From Rhodothermales bacterium (lineage in GTDB: Bacteria > Bacteroidota > Rhodothermia > Rhodothermales > Bin80), in NCBI GenBank assembly GCA_958296045.1, contig CATQHT010000003.1, forward strand, positions 445,246 to 509,245: a DNA stretch of 64,000 nt, given 5' to 3'. Position numbers and translations under genes: made by a program. Positions 7,649 to 17,435 of this stretch are shown piece by piece. Positions within the stretch are counted from its first letter, which is position 1. Each line of letters starts with the position of its first letter. The notes below the pieces were generated by a model. That model was not told where the DNA came from and made no database searches. It saw only the letters and a program-made list of their open reading frames with translations.

Positions 7649-10483
7649 CTACAGGTTTACGTTGAGGCGCAGGTACAAGGCTGCTCCATTGTAGTCCCAA
7701 GGGGTGCTGGGAGGATGCAAGTTACCCTGCCCACCCGTCTCTATCGGGTCCGCGTCGGGCGCGCTGGCCAACACATTGTTGACCCCGAACGTGGCCTGGA
7801 AATTGTTCAAGAAACGGTATCCCGCCTCCAGGTCAATGATCCACTGGCCAGAATAACTCCTGAGCCCATCCTCGCCGCCCACCGTGCACGAGAAGCTGAA
7901 ATACAGGCACGCTTCCCAGCCGCTGTAATAATGTAGACGCAACAGCCCGTGAAGCGGATCCATAATCTGGCGCCCGGTCAAGACCGCCCGGTGAGCCGGA
8001 TTGGCGGTCTCAAGCTCAATCTTGCGGCGCGGTGAAAGGACACTGACGGTCGCAGGAGTGCGCAGCACCTCGTCTAAGAACGTGGTGATCCTGCGCGGCG
8101 CGGAGAATTGAACCAGCCTGGTCCGCGTCCAGTTGTAGGCCGCCGTGACGATGGTTGCACGCCCCTCTCTCCATTCGCGGTCCCAAGAAAAGACCATGTC
8201 GATGCCGCGGGTGTTGGTACCAAAGTCGTTGGAAAAGAACTTGATTTCACGAAGCGTCTCGAAACCTGACAGCAGTCCCTTGCTGTTGAGGATATCTGCC
8301 ATCTGGTCCGAGAGCGGGATGCTTCCGGTCAGCGCAATGCGATCACGCAGCGAGACACTGAAGTAGTCGACGCTGAGTACTGCATCCTCGGACACCTCAG
8401 CGACGAATCCAGCTGCAAAGTTGCGTGCGGTTTCCTCTTTCAGCTCCCTGCCTCCTAGGGCCCGCGCCACAGGATGCGTGGATGGGAGCTGCCCGGCGTC
8501 GATCAAACCGCCGTCACCGGAGAAGTTTGTCTGCACGTTCTGCAGGTTGGCCTGCCCGGGCGTGGGCGCACGAAAGCCCGTGCTTACCGAGGCCCGGAAC
8601 CGGAGCCCTGGCGCGGCGCGCACCATGCCAGCCACCTTGCCCGTGAGCGTAGTGCCGAAGCTCTCATAGTAGTCTTCCATGCGCGCCGCCACATTCAGTA
8701 GCACTTTTGGCGTCACATCGGCCTCAAGGTCCAGGTATACGGCATAGTTCGGACGGGACCATGTGCCCGTGAACTCCGGTGGAATGCCCTGATCCCCGTT
8801 TGATCCCACACTGAATCCCTGTTCCGCATAAGGACCCTTGTTATAGGAATAGATGTCGCCAGGGCGCGTCGTAAAGATCTCGGTGCGCCAATTCAAACCC
8901 CACGCTGCGTTGAGCGGCGACTGAAGGAACCCAAGGTCCCATGGATAAGACATCTCGACATTGAAACTGTACTCCTCTTGCAGGAAGTCGCGCTGCCTGA
9001 ATGAGGTGGGCGTGTCGGGACCATAAGAAGCGTTGACCGTGTTGTTGATGAAATAGTCCATAAGGCTGCGCCCCATGCTGCCACTCACGTCCCACCTAAG
9101 GCCACTCTGCATCATACTGCGTACTCCAGCCGTCGCACTCGCGTCCGACATGTCGATGCCGAAGCGAGGCGTAAAGCCCCCTGGAAAGCGTTCATTAAAC
9201 AGGAAACAGGAACCCTTGTACCTGCTGATGAAGTCTTCGACGGCTTGAAACTCTGAGTCCAGCGACGGCAAATCTGCCAGGTTGCGGCAATCAATGTCGT
9301 CCTCCAGATCCAAGTCGATCACTGCGCGCGTGGCGTCTTCTCCCGCGCCAAATCGAAATACGTTCAGACGTGCGCCGCCGGTCCCGGGAGCACGAAAGTA
9401 GTAACCCCCGTTGCCTGTGCGCTGTCCGTAGCCCCCGAACAGGTAAGCGGAGGTATTTTCTGCCAGATCCACCCCGGCATTCACAAACCCCACTACGGAG
9501 TGCTCAAGGTCTGGACTGCCCCAGATCTGCGCCGGCTCGGCCACAGGGTATCCGCGGCTGGCCAGAAGCTTCGCGTCATCGCGCTGCTCGGACCGGATGG
9601 TAGGATCAGCGTTGCGGTACTCAAGGCTGAGGTTGACGAATCCTCGATCCGTCAGCGGCAGCCCCAAGTTTGCGGCGGTACCAACGTAACGTCCGTCGCC
9701 CTGGTGGTACTGGCCGACCTGGGAGCGCACAGTGAATCCGTATGGAGCATCTTTCAGCTGCATGTTGAACACGCCTGCGACGGCATCTGCGCCGTACTGC
9801 GCCGATGCGCCATCCCGCAGCACTTCAAACTGCTTGATGGCGATGGAGGGGATCATGTTGATGTCTGCACCTTGCGCCCCTAGAATTAGCGCGCTCCCGA
9901 ACAGTGCGATGGACGCCGTGCGGTGCCGCCGCTTGCCGTTGACCAACAGGATGGTGTTGTCGGGCGAGAGACCCCGCAGGGTCGGCGGACGCACAAAGGT
10001 CGTGGACCCGTCTATCTCGTGCCGCTGAACGTTATAGGATGGAATCTGGGTGCGGATGACGTCGTCAAGGTCTAGGCTGGAAGACGTTTCCAGATCCTGG
10101 GGCGAAAGCACATCAATGGGCACCGTCACCTCGGTGATCAAGCGCGGCGTGCGCCTGGTTCCGACGACGACGAGGTCCCCAAGTCCGACGAGGGTTGCTT
10201 GCATCTGGACATCGAGAGTGCTTTGCCCCGGCTCCACCTGGATAGACTGCATCCTGTACCCGACAAACGAAAACGACAGCACCCCGCCTCCTGCCGGCAT
10301 GCGTATCACGTACGTTCCATCTCTTGCGGTCGTTGTTCCCACAAATGTTCCTGCCACCGCCACAGACACATACGGCATCGGCTCCCCCGTGGCAAGATCG
10401 GTTACCGTGCCGCTTACAACGAACTGGGCACTCGCGGTCACAGGCAGCGAGAGCAACAGGAGCATTCCGAGAAATTGTTTCAT
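7649..10483 (-). CDS. TonB-dependent receptor with carboxypeptidase-regulatory-like domain
   Basis: The protein has 944 residues: a signal peptide (about 1-19), a CarboxypepD_reg-like beta-sandwich (about 22-105, VSGTVTDLATGEPMPYVSVAV), a plug domain (about 115-235, with RDGASAQYGADAVAGVFNMQL) and a long outer-membrane barrel ending in LYLRLNVNL with an aromatic-poor C-terminus. The receptor imports a ligand through the outer membrane using TonB energy. The barrel and plug composition resembles receptors annotated as heme/iron or carbohydrate type, but the ligand cannot be deduced. No SusD-like partner is present. A DUF4198-type gene lies upstream on the same strand, which hints at metal uptake (inference). 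Confidence 0.9.
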   Translation of the reverse strand: MKQFLGMLLLLSLPVTASAQFVVSGTVTDLATGEPMPYVSVAVAGTFVGTTTARDGTYVIRMPAGGGVLSFSFVGYRMQSIQVEPGQSTLDVQMQATLVGLGDLVVVGTRRTPRLITEVTVPIDVLSPQDLETSSSLDLDDVIRTQIPSYNVQRHEIDGSTTFVRPPTLRGLSPDNTILLVNGKRRHRTASIALFGSALILGAQGADINMIPSIAIKQFEVLRDGASAQYGADAVAGVFNMQLKDAPYGFTVRSQVGQYHQGDGRYVGTAANLGLPLTDRGFVNLSLEYRNADPTIRSEQRDDAKLLASRGYPVAEPAQIWGSPDLEHSVVGFVNAGVDLAENTSAYLFGGYGQRTGNGGYYFRAPGTGGARLNVFRFGAGEDATRAVIDLDLEDDIDCRNLADLPSLDSEFQAVEDFISRYKGSCFLFNERFPGGFTPRFGIDMSDASATAGVRSMMQSGLRWDVSGSMGRSLMDYFINNTVNASYGPDTPTSFRQRDFLQEEYSFNVEMSYPWDLGFLQSPLNAAWGLNWRTEIFTTRPGDIYSYNKGPYAEQGFSVGSNGDQGIPPEFTGTWSRPNYAVYLDLEADVTPKVLLNVAARMEDYYESFGTTLTGKVAGMVRAAPGLRFRASVSTGFRAPTPGQANLQNVQTNFSGDGGLIDAGQLPSTHPVARALGGRELKEETARNFAAGFVAEVSEDAVLSVDYFSVSLRDRIALTGSIPLSDQMADILNSKGLLSGFETLREIKFFSNDFGTNTRGIDMVFSWDREWREGRATIVTAAYNWTRTRLVQFSAPRRITTFLDEVLRTPATVSVLSPRRKIELETANPAHRAVLTGRQIMDPLHGLLRLHYYSGWEACLYFSFSCTVGGEDGLRSYSGQWIIDLEAGYRFLNNFQATFGVNNVLASAPDADPIETGGQGNLHPPSTPWDYNGAALYLRLNVNL

Positions 10484-11033
10484 AGCAAATTTATCTGGTT
10501 AAGGGAGGGACACTTTTCCTCGCGAAGGTCCGTCGGAAAGGAGGTACGCTCTGGCTTCGTGGCCTGTACGGGCCTCCTGATTCCAGCGGGCATGTCAGCG
10601 AGGAGGCACTCAAACTGTCGCTGACCATTTCCACGCCCCCTGGCAAGTGGCCAAGCCCACCGCGGCAGCCTACACCAACAATGTCAGTCAACGCAACAGT
10701 CATCCGCTACATAATACATACTGAAACTCTAAGTTACAAATTCACATTCGTCCCGAATTCCGCAATGAGGCACGTACCGTCGCCAGGTAGCCCGAGCTGC
10801 CTGTGGTCTGGAGACTCGGGAACGTGCTGCCTCCTACCGTTTAGTGCATTCGTCTGCCACGCTGAGGGAACAGGAGGGTCTTTCGGCGGGACGACCGGCG
10901 ACGACCTTGGCCAAGACCGTGTCCTTGGCGGATATTGCTCCCGCGATCACGTGGGCGACCAAAGTCGAATGCACGCCGTGTTGGATCCAGGTCATCCTTT
11001 CCAACACCTGGGCGCTACACTCGCGGTACCCTG
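10484..11033. other. Intergenic, 550 bp, no convincing gene
   Basis: The region holds the leader of the TonB receptor and the tail of the DUF4198-type gene. Overlapping short ORFs on both strands lack family features. No cobalamin or other riboswitch core was recognised upstream of the receptor. Confidence 0.45.
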
Positions 11034-11855
11034 TCAGCGAATCTCGAAGGTCAACGTAGCCCAGTTGGACTCATAATCTATACCATCCTCTTCGCTCTCC
11101 TCCATATGAATGAGACGTACATACCACGCGCCTGTGGCCGTCAATGCTATTGAAGCCATACCCAACGCATTCGTTCGTGTCGAGAATGCCTCAGCATGGT
11201 CACCCTCCGTATCATGGACATGGTGCCCATCGTAGCTGGCATAGACAAGCTGAGACGCCAGCGGAGCTCCCCGCAGCAACACGCGCACGGTGAGTGCATC
11301 ACCCACCGAAAGGTCATACGGATTCTCCACTGGAACGATTTCAATCGGGTAGTTCAGTACGTGGGCAAACGTAGGGCTACGTGCTTCACCCACCTGGAAC
11401 ACAGCCTTCACATGTTTGGAATACCGTTCTCTAGCTGCCTGATCCGCGCTTCCGCTTCGTTGCCTGTCTTCTAGGACATCAAGGACCCCGTCGTGCGCCA
11501 GGTAGTCATTGAATTCTTCTGCACTCAGCTCCATGACTCGTGAGGATGTGGACACGCCAGCCAGGTAGGTCCCAGCTCCACCGGTCTCAAAATGCAGCCA
11601 CGCGGTATTTTCAACATCTTCCCACGCCGAGGTGTCTGGGTGCACGATCGTGTCACTTGGCCCCACGATGCTCACATCCAGCATGCGGTCACGCGTGATG
11701 ACGTTTTCGCTGGCTGCGAAGGTACCATTGAGCAGCGCCACAGACGCAGGGCTGTATTCTTGGAGGAAGAACGAAGGCAGCCTCAGGAACATGTCGTGCC
11801 CAGTCAGCACCGCAAGAGAGATCAGCAGTGCGGCGCAAGTCAGCAGTCGTTTCAT
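11034..11855 (-). CDS. DUF4198-type exported protein (metal-uptake associated family)
   Basis: The protein has 273 residues with an N-terminal signal peptide (about 1-19). The mature N-terminus GHDMFLRLPSFFL echoes the HDFWL start of DUF4198 proteins. A second module (about 175-270) contains GDALTVRVLLRGAPLASQLVYA and a late histidine-rich turn DGHHVHDTEGDHAE, followed by GAWYVRLIHME, the order seen in DUF4198/CbiK-like families, which often sit beside TonB receptors or nickel/cobalt uptake genes. The histidine cluster could bind metal (inference). It is transcribed towards the TonB receptor, but 550 bp apart, so a shared transcript is uncertain. Confidence 0.7.
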   Translation of the reverse strand: MKRLLTCAALLISLAVLTGHDMFLRLPSFFLQEYSPASVALLNGTFAASENVITRDRMLDVSIVGPSDTIVHPDTSAWEDVENTAWLHFETGGAGTYLAGVSTSSRVMELSAEEFNDYLAHDGVLDVLEDRQRSGSADQAARERYSKHVKAVFQVGEARSPTFAHVLNYPIEIVPVENPYDLSVGDALTVRVLLRGAPLASQLVYASYDGHHVHDTEGDHAEAFSTRTNALGMASIALTATGAWYVRLIHMEESEEDGIDYESNWATLTFEIR

Positions 11856-12057
11856 GGCACTCGGCGGGTTTGGCGAAACGTTTCGTACGCAGAGCTATAG
11901 GCACGGGTTTGTAGGCGCCCATTCCAGTGATATGCGCCACCAGTTCCGGCTTCAAGCGCGCCACGCCGAGCCTTGCGTCAGGGGCGCAGGGTCGGCCTCG
12001 GGACACAGGTGTAGGTGTCATGCTTGATCGTAAGCGTTGATGGTCCCTCAGAGCAAG
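11856..12057. other. Intergenic, no gene recognised
   Basis: This is the downstream debris of an IS21-like fragment; open frames here continue the istB scrap out of homology. Confidence 0.35.
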
Positions 12058-12246
12058 TGTTTTGCGCAAGGGTTCCCCCCGCGGAGAGATGTGGTGCGCA
12101 TTGTGAACCAAGCGGTTAAGGATGGCATCTGCCAAGGTCGGATCTTCCATCGATGCGTGCCACCGTTCCACGGGAACTTCGCTGGTCGCAATGGTGAACC
12201 GACCCTGGTATCGAGCACCGAACAACTCCAAAAGGTAGCTCAGTTG
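12058..12246 (-). pseudogene. IS21-family istB (helper ATPase) C-terminal fragment
   Basis: A minus-strand stretch translates to LSYLLELFGARYQGR, TIATSEVPVERWH, DPTLADAILNRLVHNAHHI and GEPLRK. These are the consecutive C-terminal signatures of IstB, the ATPase helper of IS21 transposases. The ATP-binding N-terminal half and any istA are absent, and sequence on either side loses similarity, so this is a fragment of a lost IS. Confidence 0.75.
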
Positions 12247-12707
12247 CGTGACATTCACTCGCTGGTGCCCCAATCGTAAGTGATCGGGACGCAGACGGGC
12301 ATGACTATCTAGTCAACCCTCGGCCAAGAGAAATGGAAATGCGACTATAGCCGCAGGACCTACGATTTGCGAACACCTCGCGTGGACGAATGAAATAAAT
12401 TGAACCATAGCCGGAGAATACGCTAATGGCTGGCTCGCAAATAGGCTGGCACTTCTGATCCTAACAACCGCCGACAGTAATAATAAGGCACTGGCTCCAC
12501 CGCCGTTAGCACAAAAGCACCCAGGCAAGGCCGCGCTCGTGCGGCAACATGGCACCTACCCAATTCGGCTGCAAATCCTACACCAGCGCCAATTGAGCGG
12601 ATGCGCAGCGCCCCACGCTCACGATGGCGCACTGAGAAACATAACGCGGTACAGCCGGCCCCGAAGCTGACAGGCGCGCGGCATTCCCTAGATTGAATCT
12701 AATATGG
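12247..12707. other. Intergenic, about 460 bp, nothing recognised
   Basis: Only short frames with no family resemblance occur here. It separates the IS21 scrap from sbcB. Confidence 0.4.
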
Positions 12708-14156
12708 CTACGCGCTCAACGTGTCCTTTAGCAACTTGCCGTAAGCGTCCAGCTCCTGGAGCAACGCAAGCTTTTCCTCGTCACCCGCATGCTTCTCGCG
12801 CTGCACGGCCACATCCCGCGTATATCGGTCATAGCGCGTAAGGCCATCCTTGTCCACCGAGCTGAATATCCGGCGCCGACAATGATCGCGCCACTTCACC
12901 TCTTCTACCGCCGAAAGCGTCTCAGGGAAATTCCGCGCGCGAAAGCGGAACACAAGCTCCGACAGGCGATCGTCCCCGAAGCGCAATCCCTTCCACCAAT
13001 ACTGCTTCGTTAAGGATGCCCGCAACGTATCGAGCGTTTGACGGTCCTTGCGCCCTATGAAGCTCCCGGAATACAAGGCTTCATCAACGTCTAGGGCCTC
13101 CTTCGATTTCCACTTGTCCGTAAATGCAGCCATGACCCTACCTGCAAACGCCCTGTGGCCCTGGACCATCCGGCAACGCCTTTGTATCGTTTCAAGGTCC
13201 AGCCCTGTGCGCTGAAGGATATTCTGACGCTCGGGACTCAATGCCCCGAAAATGTCAAACTTCATCACGAAGGGCGAAGCCGTTACATTGAAATGGTGCA
13301 GCGCTTCGTCCCCAATGCCCCTCCCTTCGTCATTCTTCAGGAGCTCCGATTTGCTAGCCCTAAGGCAGGGTACGGGGTCGTAAGCCAGGTCGAACGCGTA
13401 TTGGTAGTTGCCGTTAGCCCGCAAGGGCGCGGCAATCGTAGCACGGTGTCGTGTCTTAAGCCCGCGCCCCGACACATAAACGAATGTGCTATGCAGGTGC
13501 GATCTGACAAATTGCCGGTCGCGCAAGCGAAGACAAAAGTCCCACAGCCTTGGCTTCGCTTCTTTCACCAGTCGCGCTAGGGCGAGCATGGTCTCCACAT
13601 CGGACGCCGCATCATGACCCCGTCCCGGACTAATGCCGTTCGCCGCGGCAAGGTCAGCCTGCCTGAAGGACGGCGCGCCGTCCTCGTCATCTGGCCACTT
13701 GATTCCGTCTGGTCGAAGCGCACGTGCCGCCCGAAAGAGGTCAATTGAGTCCCACCGCGATCGGTCATCGTACGAGTGCCAAGCATAGGGGTCCAACAGG
13801 TTGCGGTAAAACAGAAAGCGGGTGAAATGGTGATCAAAGTTCATGGCGTTGAACCCCACCGTGCACGTATCCGACTTTGTTACCAGCGTATGGATCCTAG
13901 TGGCGAATTCGTGTTCTGTCAGCCCTTTTGCTTCCGCCTCTCGCGGAGAGATGCCATGTACAAGGCTCGCCTCAATCACTGGGAGGCAATCCGGCGCAGG
14001 CTTGCAGTACAAGGTCTCCATCTGTCCCACAGGGTTTAAACCGGCATCCGTTCGCACCCCCGCAAACTGTACGATGCGATCGGACAAGTACCTTCTGCCC
14101 GTGGTCTCATAATCCATCCAATAAAATTCCATATGGTCTTGCTTAGTCTGATTCAT
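12708..14156 (-). CDS. sbcB: Exodeoxyribonuclease I
   Basis: The product has 482 residues, close to E. coli ExoI. It is a DEDDh 3'-5' single-strand DNA exonuclease used in recombination and mismatch repair. Visible motifs are YWMDYETTG near the N-terminus (Exo I acidic pair), VGFNAMNFDHHF (Exo II) and ISPGRGHDAASDVE (Exo III histidine and aspartate), followed by the SH3-like and helical C-terminal parts. The frame opens at an ATG at 14156, overlapping the upstream aminotransferase gene by 14 bp; an internal ATG at 14132, closer to the first motif, is an equally good start. The overlap suggests translational coupling. Confidence 0.92.
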   Translation of the reverse strand: MNQTKQDHMEFYWMDYETTGRRYLSDRIVQFAGVRTDAGLNPVGQMETLYCKPAPDCLPVIEASLVHGISPREAEAKGLTEHEFATRIHTLVTKSDTCTVGFNAMNFDHHFTRFLFYRNLLDPYAWHSYDDRSRWDSIDLFRAARALRPDGIKWPDDEDGAPSFRQADLAAANGISPGRGHDAASDVETMLALARLVKEAKPRLWDFCLRLRDRQFVRSHLHSTFVYVSGRGLKTRHRATIAAPLRANGNYQYAFDLAYDPVPCLRASKSELLKNDEGRGIGDEALHHFNVTASPFVMKFDIFGALSPERQNILQRTGLDLETIQRRCRMVQGHRAFAGRVMAAFTDKWKSKEALDVDEALYSGSFIGRKDRQTLDTLRASLTKQYWWKGLRFGDDRLSELVFRFRARNFPETLSAVEEVKWRDHCRRRIFSSVDKDGLTRYDRYTRDVAVQREKHAGDEEKLALLQELDAYGKLLKDTLSA

Positions 14157-15333
14157 ACGTGTCTAACACGTGTTCGGCTTCCTTAGTTGCCTCAGCGACT
14201 GAATTCGCCAATCCTTCGTCGGCCAGAATACGGCTGAGCGCAGACAGACACGCCATAACGTTATCAGGCCTGCTGCTGTAGCCCATCAGACCGATACGCC
14301 ATACCTTGCCAGCTAAGACGCCGAGCCCGGCTCCGATCTCCAGGTTGTATTCCTTGAGCAGGCGGGCACGCACACATGCTTCATTGACGCCTTCAGGAAC
14401 CGCAACGGCATTGAGCTGAACAAGGCGCTCCGAGGCGGGCACAATAAACTCTAGTCCCAGCGCCTCAAGGCCGGCTCGGAGCGCCAAATGATTGCGCTTA
14501 TGCCGCGCCCAGGCGGCCTGGAGCCCTTCTTCGTGCAGCATGAGCAACGCCTCATGCAAGCCGTACAGCGCATTGATGGGCGCTGTATGATGATAACTGC
14601 GAGTGGAGCCGCTCCCCCAGTACTCGGTAACGAGGCTCACATCCATAAACCAGCTCTGGACTGGCGCGCGCCGGCGCTCCACAACCTGGCGGGCCCTGGG
14701 GCTCATCGTCAATGGCGAAAGGCCCGGAGTGCACGAGAGACACTTCTGCGTACCTGAATACACCGCATCCAGCCCCCACGACTCGACATGCAGCGGCGAG
14801 CCTCCAAGCGAAGTGACCGCATCTACGATGGTAAGACAGTCATACTCTTTGGCGACACCAGCGAGCGTTTGCGCATCAGAAAGCGCCCCTGTGGACGTCT
14901 CCGCATGCACAAATGCCACCGCGGCAGCCATGGGGTTGGCCGACAGCGCGCTGGCCAACCTCTTTGGACTTACCGCACGCCCCCACTCATCCTGGATATG
15001 CACCACGCGCGCGCCACAACGCTCCGCCATCGCCTTTAGGCGCCCGCCAAAAACCCCGTTCTGGCATACTACCACCACGTCGTCTGGCTCAAGAAGGTTC
15101 ACCAGACACGACTCCATCCCCACTGTACCTGGCCCCGAAACAGGCATCGTCAGCGGATACGTCGTATCAAATGCGCGCTGCAGATGGAGCTTGATGCTAT
15201 CCATCAAGCCCACAAACTGTGGATCCAGGTGGCCAATGGTCGGACGAGCCATGGCCTCCAGCACGCGCGGAGCTACATCACTCGGACCCGGACCCATAAG
15301 AATGCGGCGAGGCGGAACAAAAGAGGTATTCAT
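14143..15333 (-). CDS. Class V aminotransferase, alanine-glyoxylate / serine-pyruvate type
   Basis: The 396-residue PLP enzyme begins with the hallmark RRILMGPGPSDVAPRVLEAM and GHLDPQF. The PLP-binding lysine lies in YSGTQKCLSC (about residue 197), preceded by the aspartate in TIVDAVTSLGG. This family transfers the amino group of serine or alanine to glyoxylate or pyruvate, giving glycine. The overlap with sbcB by 14 bp places both in one transcript, though a functional link is not obvious. Substrate preference cannot be settled by sequence reading. Confidence 0.9.
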   Translation of the reverse strand: MNTSFVPPRRILMGPGPSDVAPRVLEAMARPTIGHLDPQFVGLMDSIKLHLQRAFDTTYPLTMPVSGPGTVGMESCLVNLLEPDDVVVVCQNGVFGGRLKAMAERCGARVVHIQDEWGRAVSPKRLASALSANPMAAAVAFVHAETSTGALSDAQTLAGVAKEYDCLTIVDAVTSLGGSPLHVESWGLDAVYSGTQKCLSCTPGLSPLTMSPRARQVVERRRAPVQSWFMDVSLVTEYWGSGSTRSYHHTAPINALYGLHEALLMLHEEGLQAAWARHKRNHLALRAGLEALGLEFIVPASERLVQLNAVAVPEGVNEACVRARLLKEYNLEIGAGLGVLAGKVWRIGLMGYSSRPDNVMACLSALSRILADEGLANSVAEATKEAEHVLDTYESD

Positions 15334-15602
15334 TGTAAAACACCAGTTTCGTGAGCGCCCTCATCAGGTACGCCGCCGATGTGCGTGCCAAAGTCCTGCG
15401 CAAAGCGCGTGCTAACATCTTCAGCCAACATCCTGCCCTTTAGTCAGTCAAGTAGCGGACGACCAGCGCAACGCCTGCGGCTCCCGAAATCCGTTTAACA
15501 CTATCCTGCATAGCAGAAGCCACGATACCATTCATTGCCGTCAGCTACGTATCGAACGCTGTGCTTTCTGTCGCAGCTGAGGAGGTCACAAGAGCTCAGA
15601 GC

Positions 15603-16202
15603 TTAGTCTGGAAATGATCCAGAACCTATCTGCAGACCCTTAAACAAGGCGACCCGGTACTTGGGCAGCGCCTTGGGGGGAGCTGCGCGCCCGCTCTTGC
15701 GCACCACCACTGTTACCGCAAATGTGCGCCGAGCAGGCGGCAAACAGATATGGTCGTTGCAGACCATGAATGCGATCGTTCCTCCTACCTGACGATCGGC
15801 CCTCCCCTCGTCGGCCGCCACCGCAAACTCCTGCCACAACAGCGCCTCCTTTTCAAAATACACCACCGTGGTGTCAAACCACGGATCGTAACCGCTACGC
15901 GCATCCCGCTGCTGAAGCGATGCGAGCGGCAACAACCCCTGCAGCGGCTCGTCGAGCTCAACCTGCACACCACGTGTTGGTAAGGGCGATCCAGCAGCAT
16001 ACATTTTCCACGGCCCAGCATCGGATTCACCCAGCCTAGCCTGAAACACCATGCGAACCTCGCCTCCCGGTCGTACAGTGTCAGGCTCTACACGCACATG
16101 CCATGGAATCAGATCCAACGCCCGACTCCTAGGCTGCGCACCGACGACCGACGACCCGCACGCTAGCAGCACGAAAACAATGAAAAGCCTTCCACAATCC
16201 AT
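15603..16202 (-). CDS. Exported DsbD N-terminal-domain-like protein
   Basis: The protein has 199 residues with a signal peptide (about 1-22, ending VVGAQ). The remainder resembles the periplasmic N-terminal domain of the thiol:disulfide transporter DsbD: an immunoglobulin-like fold ending with FMVCNDHICLPPARRTF, in which the two cysteines (about residues 149 and 154) match the CxxxxCLPP pair. There is no transmembrane DsbD core or thioredoxin-like C-domain, so it is a stand-alone version. It is 29 bp downstream of rplI. It probably acts in periplasmic thiol chemistry (inference). Confidence 0.75.
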   Translation of the reverse strand: MDCGRLFIVFVLLACGSSVVGAQPRSRALDLIPWHVRVEPDTVRPGGEVRMVFQARLGESDAGPWKMYAAGSPLPTRGVQVELDEPLQGLLPLASLQQRDARSGYDPWFDTTVVYFEKEALLWQEFAVAADEGRADRQVGGTIAFMVCNDHICLPPARRTFAVTVVVRKSGRAAPPKALPKYRVALFKGLQIGSGSFPD

Positions 16203-16231
16203 GGGCTGACGCCTCTGCCGCGGCTAAGCCG

Positions 16232-16690
16232 CTAAAAGCCCATGCTTCCCTCGGGCATCACCTGCACCTTGACCCTAGCCACGATGCCCGCATCAAGCTT
16301 GACCGAGGCCGTATACACGCCAAGCGAACGTATGTCTTCCGCAAAGGTGATCGTGCGTCGGCTGATCTGGAACCCCTGTACCGCTAGGCCAAGCGCCACC
16401 TGCTGAGCCGTCACCGTGCCAAAGATGCGATCATCCTCGCCCACCTTGGCCTCCACCTTGACTACAACCTTCTCAAGCTCACGCCTGAGTAGCTCCGCAT
16501 TTTTGCGCTCCTGGGCACGCTTGCGAATCTGCTGCTGAAGCTGATCCTGGCGTGCACGTACCGCACCGGGCGTCGCTAAACAAGCGATCCCCTGGGGTAT
16601 GAGCCAGTTGCGCGCATAACCTGACTTGACCGTTATCACGTCACCCTCAGAGCCAAGGTTCTTTAGATCGCTAAGGAGTATGACTTTCAT
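16232..16690 (-). CDS. rplI: 50S ribosomal protein L9
   Basis: The 152-residue protein matches L9: N-terminal MKVILLSDLKNLGSEGDVITVKSGYARNWLIPQGIA, a long connecting helix rich in Lys/Arg/Glu (about 45-75) and a C-terminal rRNA-binding domain (IFGTVTAQQVA). L9 binds 23S rRNA at the base of the L1 stalk. It follows the fused S6-S18 gene by 26 bp, preserving the usual rpsF-rpsR-rplI order. Confidence 0.97.
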   Translation of the reverse strand: MKVILLSDLKNLGSEGDVITVKSGYARNWLIPQGIACLATPGAVRARQDQLQQQIRKRAQERKNAELLRRELEKVVVKVEAKVGEDDRIFGTVTAQQVALGLAVQGFQISRRTITFAEDIRSLGVYTASVKLDAGIVARVKVQVMPEGSMGF

Positions 16691-16716
16691 CTTGTCGTAA
16701 AGTCAGAATCTGTACG

Positions 16717-17316
16717 CTACCGTACGAAATCCGCCACAAATGGCATCAGAGCCAAGTGGCGCGCCCGCTTGATGGCACGCGTGATAGCCCGCTGCCGCCT
16801 GGCAGAGACCATAGTGAATCGCCGTGGCAAAATCTTGCCCTGTTCGTTGGTGTAGCGCTTCAGGAACTCCGTGTCCTTGAAATCTATGTAGCGCGGGCGA
16901 TGAGGAATCACTACCGGAGGCTGGGCAGCCTGCTCCTGCTCCTCTTCCCCCTCGGCAGCCTTAGCCGCAGCAGCGGCATCAGCCCGCACGAGCCGGTTCT
17001 CCAAAGACAACAACATCTCCGTGTCCAAAGCCAACGTCAAATACCGCAGCACATGATCATCAATGGTCAGCAAACGCTCGATGCGGGGCACCATAGTGCC
17101 CGGACCCTCAAAAACCATGTTTACGTAATACCCATTGCGCTTCTTAGCTACCGGATACGCAAGGCGCCGCATGCCCCACTGGTCAACCTGTTTGACATCG
17201 CCACCAGCGCTCTGGACAGCAGCCGTAATCTTCGAGACCACTACAGAAGTCTGATCCGAAGACAGTACCGAGGTGAGGATGTACGTGAGCTCGTACGTCC
17301 GTCGCTGAACTCTCAT
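16717..17316 (-). CDS. rpsF-rpsR: Fused 30S ribosomal proteins S6 and S18
   Basis: One uninterrupted 199-codon frame carries two ribosomal proteins. Residues 1-102 are S6, with [32 protein letters not shown] and [13 protein letters not shown]. Residues about 103-133 form an alanine/glutamate-rich low-complexity linker ([19 protein letters not shown]). Residues 134-199 are S18, with [40 protein letters not shown] and [12 protein letters not shown]. In known ribosomes S6 and S18 are separate chains that form a heterodimer on the 30S platform, so a covalent link is structurally plausible. It is not a chance read-through: no stop codon or second RBS/start is needed, and rplI follows in the normal order. 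The N-terminal MRVQRR start is the first ATG. Confidence 0.93.
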   Translation of the reverse strand: MRVQRRTYELTYILTSVLSSDQTSVVVSKITAAVQSAGGDVKQVDQWGMRRLAYPVAKKRNGYYVNMVFEGPGTMVPRIERLLTIDDHVLRYLTLALDTEMLLSLENRLVRADAAAAAKAAEGEEEQEQAAQPPVVIPHRPRYIDFKDTEFLKRYTNEQGKILPRRFTMVSARRQRAITRAIKRARHLALMPFVADFVR

Positions 17317-17435
17317 GATGATCCCTTTGGAATGACTGAATGGGTCATGCCCCCAAACAGGAGCAGGGTAGCAAGCTTATACCCCCTGACATCGAATCAG
17401 GGTCCACGACGTATCGTGAATTCCACTTGAAGAAC

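Noticed and set aside
10681-11076. 131-codon plus-strand ORF upstream of the TonB receptor
   Set aside because: No domain or RBS; it runs into the antisense of the DUF4198-type gene.
11689-12273. 194-codon minus ORF as an intact gene
   Set aside because: Only its first 70 codons resemble IstB; the rest runs antisense-like into the DUF4198 gene start. It is annotated as an istB fragment.
14603-15415. 270-codon plus-strand ORF opposite the aminotransferase
   Set aside because: It is a shadow of a PLP enzyme frame; no motif or RBS.
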